37,527 nucleotides of DNA, from assembly GCA_947652925.1 (NCBI GenBank), contig CANTEW010000023.1, positions 1 to 37,527 on the forward strand. Reading direction: 5' to 3'. The position numbers and the translations under genes are program-made. Source of the DNA: an uncultured Lachnospiraceae bacterium (lineage in GTDB: Bacteria; Bacillota; Clostridia; Lachnospirales; Lachnospiraceae). Numbering within the stretch: position 1 is the stretch's first letter; each line of letters opens with the position of its first letter. The notes under the pieces are model-generated. The model saw nothing but the letters and a program-made list of their open reading frames with translations. It had not been told where the DNA came from and did not search any database. This document shows, piece after piece, positions 33,966 through 37,527 of the stretch.

Positions 33966-35020
33966 TTCTCTGGCACACCCCCTCTGCTCCTGCTCTTATA
34001 CCAGACAGTCACATACAGTGTGAGGATGACCATCAAAGGTGCCAGCACATGGGTGAGCAGCCATCCGAACCACTCTTCGATCTGATAACGTTCAATGGAA
34101 TGGACCGCCAGGACATAGATCAGCAAGAGCAGCCAGTAACGCAGCGGCCTAAAACGTGCCTGTTCCAAGATATGGCTCCCGTAGAAACAGATACTCCCCA
34201 GTGAAAATAACAATCCATAGATCAGGAGTGCGATCCACAGCACATCAAACCTTGCCAAGACATCCCCGGGAAGATCCGTCCCAGCCATCAGCGGGAGTAT
34301 GGGAAATCTCTCACGCACCAGCCTCTCCCACCCAAAGACCGCCTGCGCCAGCACAAGCCCGGCTCCCAGCATCCCCCCGATGATCAACACCCCGACAAAA
34401 ACAGGTCGTCTGGAGCTGTTCGGTTTTGACACTTTAGAGAGCAGAAAAGGCAGAAATCCCAGAAAAGAAAAGGCACAGAAAATGGCATATGCACTGTCCA
34501 ATCCATGCCACCACTGCAGATCACCCTGTACCGGACTGTTGATGTAGGCACTATCCCCCTGAAAACAGGCCAGGACATACAAAAGTATGAAACTCCCCAG
34601 TACCAGCCCACAGGATACCTCTCCCATCCGCCCCCTTTTTTCCAGCCCCATATGGCTCCCGGTGGAACACACCGCCAATATCAATGCTCCCGCCAGCCAT
34701 TGGGGGACCCCGGTGATCAGATACGTGCATACAAGCCTCGATGCCGTTTCCAGAAGGTATGCCCCCGCGAAGATCAGCGGGATCAGATACAAAAAGGCAA
34801 TATATCTTGGAAGTTCTCCATAAGCCGGGGCTATACGGATCAACAAGATGATCACAAAATAATAGATAACAAAATTTATAAGGATACCCAGCAGCCCATC
34901 CGCACCCAGGACATGATGCGTACCAGGCAGGCAGAGCAGGATCGGGACGATCAGACTCAAGATCATCTGCCGGCTCATCTGCCGATGGGAGATCCTCTGG
35001 TTATCAGCAAACATATACAT
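33962..35020 (-). CDS. gerAB: GerAB-type spore germination permease subunit
   Basis: A 352-residue membrane protein with about ten hydrophobic segments, matching the amino-acid-permease-like fold of GerAB, the subunit that binds germinants in the spore inner membrane. The N-terminus (RISHRQMSRQMILSLIVPILLCLPG) is typical of the family. It lies 4 bp after gerAA and overlaps gerAC by 4 bp, giving the standard A-B-C order of a GerA receptor operon. The germinant cannot be deduced. Confidence 0.92.
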   Translation of the reverse strand: MYMFADNQRISHRQMSRQMILSLIVPILLCLPGTHHVLGADGLLGILINFVIYYFVIILLIRIAPAYGELPRYIAFLYLIPLIFAGAYLLETASRLVCTYLITGVPQWLAGALILAVCSTGSHMGLEKRGRMGEVSCGLVLGSFILLYVLACFQGDSAYINSPVQGDLQWWHGLDSAYAIFCAFSFLGFLPFLLSKVSKPNSSRRPVFVGVLIIGGMLGAGLVLAQAVFGWERLVRERFPILPLMAGTDLPGDVLARFDVLWIALLIYGLLFSLGSICFYGSHILEQARFRPLRYWLLLLIYVLAVHSIERYQIEEWFGWLLTHVLAPLMVILTLYVTVWYKSRSRGGVPEK

Positions 35021-35024
35021 ACTC

Positions 35025-36509
35025 TTACCTTCCTTTCAGGCGTATCTTCTGGCCCTCGTCCGCGAAGACTGGCCTCCAGACCATGTCCCTGAGAGGCCGG
35101 CGCAAGATGCCGTCGCCCTGTTTCTTCTCCAGCTCCTTACCCACAAAAGGCATGAGATAGGGGATATGGAAGCTCTTCAATCCCGCTAGATGGCTGATCA
35201 CACCGTAGATCCCCAGTAAGACCCCAAAGATCCCAAGAAATCCGCCTAAAAATATATACAGATACTTGAGCAGCCTAAACGGAGCTGAAAACTCCTCACT
35301 GGGGATCGTCAGGGATCCTAACGCCGTCAGCGCTACGATCATCACCACGATCGGACTGACCAGATTCGCCTCTACAGCCGCCTGCCCCACGATCAGACCG
35401 CCCACAAGCCCGATGGCATTCCCCAACGCCCCAGGTATCCGCACCCCCGCCTCCCGGATCATCTCAAAAGAAAGTTCCAGGAAGATCAATTCCACGATAC
35501 TGGAGAAAGGCACTCCCTGCCGGGCCTCTGCAAAAGATAAGAGCAGATTCGTGGGCAGCACCTGGGTGTGGAATCGAGTGACTGCCAGATAAAGCCCTGG
35601 GAGCAACGTAGCCGTCAGCATAGCCATGTAGCGCAGACACCTTAAAAAAGATACCAATTCAAAATGCTGATAACGATCCTCACTCACCTGCATGAAATTA
35701 TGGAAAGTCGTGGGCAAGATCAATGCGATCGGAGAATTATCACAGATCAGTACGATACGCCCATTGAGCAGCTCCATGGCTGCCCTGTCTGGCCTCTCCG
35801 TGGTCTGGAACTGGGGAAAAGGAGAATACCAGACTTCCTCCGACAACTGCTGGACGATCCCGCTGTCCAGCACACCGTCGATCTCAAAAGATGCCAGGCG
35901 CTCTTTGATCTCCTCCAGCAATTCCTCCGAAGCCAGATCCTCCACATACAAAAGATGCATCAGCGTATCCGATCTGACCCCGCTGTAAGATTCCACGATC
36001 TTCAGCCGCGTATCCTTCACCCTTTTCCGGATCAAAGCTGAATTGGTCTTCACGGAATCAGAAAATCCCTCTTTGGATCCCCGGAGTACTTTTTCCCGCT
36101 CCGCCTCCGATACTCCCATATTGGGATAGCCTTTACTGGCGATCTTGATGGCCTGGTCAAATCCATCCATAAAAAAAATCGCATTTCCGGCCAACATCGC
36201 TTTCAGCGCTGCTTCCATGGTGGGGATCTCCGTCACATCAGAGATCCCCAGTGAATTATATTCCAGGAATTCCTTCATCTTAGACGGAGGGATCTCCCAG
36301 AAATGATTGATCAGTTTTCCGATGACAGAATCCTCCAGCATCATATTGCTGACCGCCACCTCGATATACACCACCAGACAATCCACTTTTTTCCCATCTC
36401 CCAAACGCATGGGGCGGATGATGATATCATCACAATCACTCAGTTTCTGGCGGATATAGTCCTCGTTGACACGCAGGCTGGAAGAAACAGGAGTTTCACT
36501 CGTATCCAT
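35025..36509 (-). CDS. gerAA: GerAA-type spore germination receptor subunit
   Basis: A 494-residue GerA family protein. The N-terminal hydrophilic region (about 1-260) holds the family motif ISDVTEIPTMEAALKAMLAGNAIFF...GYPNMGVSE. The C-terminal region has about five membrane segments, including EARQGVPFSSIVELIFLELSFEMIREAGVRIP and GNAIGLVGGLIVGQAAV, both diagnostic. AGAGGAGGT lies before the ATG. First gene of the germination operon; a forespore-specific promoter is expected but I could not identify one with confidence. It shows that the organism, or its recent ancestor, forms spores. Confidence 0.94.
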   Translation of the reverse strand: MDTSETPVSSSLRVNEDYIRQKLSDCDDIIIRPMRLGDGKKVDCLVVYIEVAVSNMMLEDSVIGKLINHFWEIPPSKMKEFLEYNSLGISDVTEIPTMEAALKAMLAGNAIFFMDGFDQAIKIASKGYPNMGVSEAEREKVLRGSKEGFSDSVKTNSALIRKRVKDTRLKIVESYSGVRSDTLMHLLYVEDLASEELLEEIKERLASFEIDGVLDSGIVQQLSEEVWYSPFPQFQTTERPDRAAMELLNGRIVLICDNSPIALILPTTFHNFMQVSEDRYQHFELVSFLRCLRYMAMLTATLLPGLYLAVTRFHTQVLPTNLLLSFAEARQGVPFSSIVELIFLELSFEMIREAGVRIPGALGNAIGLVGGLIVGQAAVEANLVSPIVVMIVALTALGSLTIPSEEFSAPFRLLKYLYIFLGGFLGIFGVLLGIYGVISHLAGLKSFHIPYLMPFVGKELEKKQGDGILRRPLRDMVWRPVFADEGQKIRLKGR

Positions 36510-36671
36510 GCCGTACCTCCTCTAAAGCATGTTTTAAAATTGTTTTTATTATCTTCACTTTGTATCATTTCTATACATTATCTTTTCTGAGTTTTTCCAT
36601 TAAAACGATCTCACATATTTTACTAAGAACACTTTGTAAAAGATCTATTTTTGTGTAAAAAAATAAAGCTA

Positions 36672-36691
36672 GGGATCTGTCTCCAAATCCC
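36672..36691 (-). terminator. Possible terminator in the AT-rich gap
   Basis: On the minus strand, GGGATTTG and CAGATCCC pair over 8 bp (one G-U) with a GAGA tetraloop, then TAGCTTTATTTTTTT. It would stop leftward transcripts from the tRNA side before gerAA. Confidence 0.55.
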
Positions 36692-36718
36692 CAACCCATT
36701 TCTACGATCAAGCCAGTG

Positions 36719-36754
36719 TAGTGTATCCACAAGCTGATCTCTGTAATAAAGTGT
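36719..36754 (+). repeat. Degenerate copy of the 30742-31028 element arm
   Basis: This 36-base stretch matches the minus strand of 31013-30978 at 32 positions, including AAGCTGA and TAATAAAGTGT. The flanking parts of the element are not recognisable, so this is a fragment. Confidence 0.7.
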
Positions 36755-36929
36755 AGTATCCTTTTTTATAATTAGTATGAATAGTATCACAAATTAAATA
36801 ATGATACTCGATATGATATGTCAATGACAATAATCCTATAGATCCATTGATCGGACTTGAGGACTTTGTTCAAAAACTTTATGATAGTATATTGCAGGGA
36901 ATGATCACATATGCTATAATGCCAGTAGG

Positions 36930-37070
36930 CTAAAGGACGTGAGTAGTCCATTTAAGTTTGTTTGTAAAAAAACATGATCTTGCTCTTTCTATCATATCAT
37001 CAAGTTCTTGACATTTTCTCATAAATTCTGAGCTACCAACTCCAGGGCGTTTGAGTTCTTCTTCTGCCAT
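36930..37070 (-). pseudogene. Small coding remnant (46 residues)
   Basis: The frame encodes an acidic start (MAEEELKRPGVGSSEFMRK) followed by CQELDDMIERARSC, which has protein-like composition. There is no ribosome-binding site. One base upstream, inside a run of A at about 37088-37091, a shift would join a further DAFVK segment in phase, suggesting a frameshifted remnant of a longer gene. I do not recognise the parent family. Confidence 0.35.
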
Positions 37071-37263
37071 TGCGTCTGCTTGTTCTTTTCACAAAGGCAT
37101 CAGATTAAAAAATATTTGCTATAAGTTTCAATAAGTATTAGTAAAGCAGTAAAAAACAACAAAAAAAGCAACCAACGATCCAGTTGATCACCTTTTTGAT
37201 CTTGGCTCAAAAGTGAAGTGCGTATCTCCCTCCGTTCTCAAAGTTTTCCACACTTCCCAAGAA

Positions 37264-37334
37264 CAGGGGATGAGAGAATCGAACTCCCACTAAGAGTTTT
37301 GGAGACTCCTGTCATGCCATTTGACCAATCCCCT
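37264..37334 (-). tRNA. trnW: tRNA-Trp (anticodon CCA)
   Basis: The minus strand folds into a full cloverleaf. The acceptor AGGGGAT pairs with ATCCCCT, the D stem is GTC/GAC, the anticodon stem GGAGT/ACTCT has loop CTCCAAA giving anticodon CCA, and the T stem GGGAG/CTCTC has a TTCGATT loop. The discriminator is G, as expected for tRNA-Trp. CCA is not encoded. A possible -10 box (TACAAT, minus strand, 37339-37344) lies only 4 bases before the 5' end. The 3' side has no strong terminator; a weak hairpin before a T7 run lies near 37158-37180. Confidence 0.95.
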
Positions 37335-37348
37335 CTATATTGTACAAC

Positions 37349-37464
37349 CTAGTACTCCATCCGGCCAGAGATCATATGCCACCGCATCGCCGTCAAAATT
37401 TTGCCTAGCACTGATGCAGATCAGGCAAAGTCTAACTATGATTTCTGTCTGGATGGAGTACTAG
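37349..37464. repeat. 116-bp inverted-repeat element beside tRNA-Trp
   Basis: Arms at 37349-37373 and 37440-37464 match at 22 of 25 positions; the outer 14 bases (CTAGTACTCCATCC) match perfectly. An inner repeat TTTGCCT (37400-37406) / AGGCAAA (37423-37429) allows a two-part hairpin. It could be a MITE-like element or a structured RNA upstream of the tRNA. The remaining bases to the window end show nothing I can name. Confidence 0.55.
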
Positions 37465-37527
37465 ACGTACCCTCAAAACTGCATATACGATATCATTCCT
37501 TATCCTGACATTCTGGTCAAACCCTCA

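Larger units (their letters stand above)
36510..37263. other. AT-rich intergenic region with relics
   Basis: About 750 bases without an intact, convincing gene, visibly richer in A+T than the rest. It holds a minus-strand terminator-like hairpin (36672-36691, GGGATTTG/CAGATCCC followed by TTTATTTTTTT), a 36-base relic of the 30742-31028 repeat at 36719-36754, a stop-bounded plus-strand frame at about 36831-36933 (reading IDPLIGLEDFVQKLYDS, no start codon), and a small minus-strand ORF at 36930-37070 with signs of a frameshift. It looks like a site of old insertions next to a tRNA gene. Confidence 0.55.

Overview
The window reads as a chromosomal segment of an anaerobic, spore-forming Clostridia bacterium, most likely Lachnospiraceae. 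The grounds are a gerA-type spore germination operon, groES-groEL under a CIRCE operator next to guaB, a comM-dprA-topA-codY run, purine genes that use a PurO-type IMP cyclohydrolase plus a stand-alone AICAR transformylase, and strong AGGAGG ribosome-binding sites. The species is not determined. Most genes lie on the minus strand.

Region 1 (1-10,500, minus strand) is the most unusual part. It is a nine-gene, tightly packed operon of eukaryotic-like signalling parts. In transcription order it holds a PP2C phosphatase, a zinc-knuckle FHA protein, a membrane VWA-FHA protein, a Ser/Thr kinase with an FHA tail, a second PP2C, a second zinc-knuckle FHA protein, a membrane FHA protein, a transmembrane Ser/Thr kinase whose outer half resembles an ABC solute-binding protein, and a secreted tandem-repeat protein that runs off the left edge. 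The first eight genes form two consecutive sets with the same order (PP2C, Zn-FHA, membrane-FHA, kinase). The acidic linkers of the Zn-FHA proteins carry Thr-x-x-hydrophobic motifs that could be kinase targets and FHA ligands. The operon has a clear promoter at about 10,471-10,500. A 563-base intergenic region with repeated motifs separates it from a divergent HTH regulator (10,996-12,483).

Region 2 (12,500-17,720): a small membrane protein that may be translated from a leaderless mRNA; PepF oligopeptidase with a Uma2-type nuclease-fold protein; and a YtrA-like GntR regulator with its ABC transporter, controlled by a perfect inverted repeat over the promoter.

Region 3 (17,760-25,000): VOC protein, AICAR transformylase (TTG start), PurO-type cyclohydrolase, a membrane-anchored amidase, guaB, a small membrane protein and groES-groEL.

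Region 4 (25,100-33,000): codY, topA, dprA, comM, a nested inverted-repeat element (probable MITE or IS relic), then murI, a DUF1934 protein, thioredoxin and a ferredoxin-thioredoxin-reductase-like protein.

Region 5 (33,080-37,527): a germination operon gerAA-gerAB-gerAC, with gerAC reduced to its first domain and followed by a small membrane ORF. After it comes an AT-rich kilobase with gene relics, a degenerate copy of the Region 4 repeat, tRNA-Trp(CCA) and a second inverted-repeat element.
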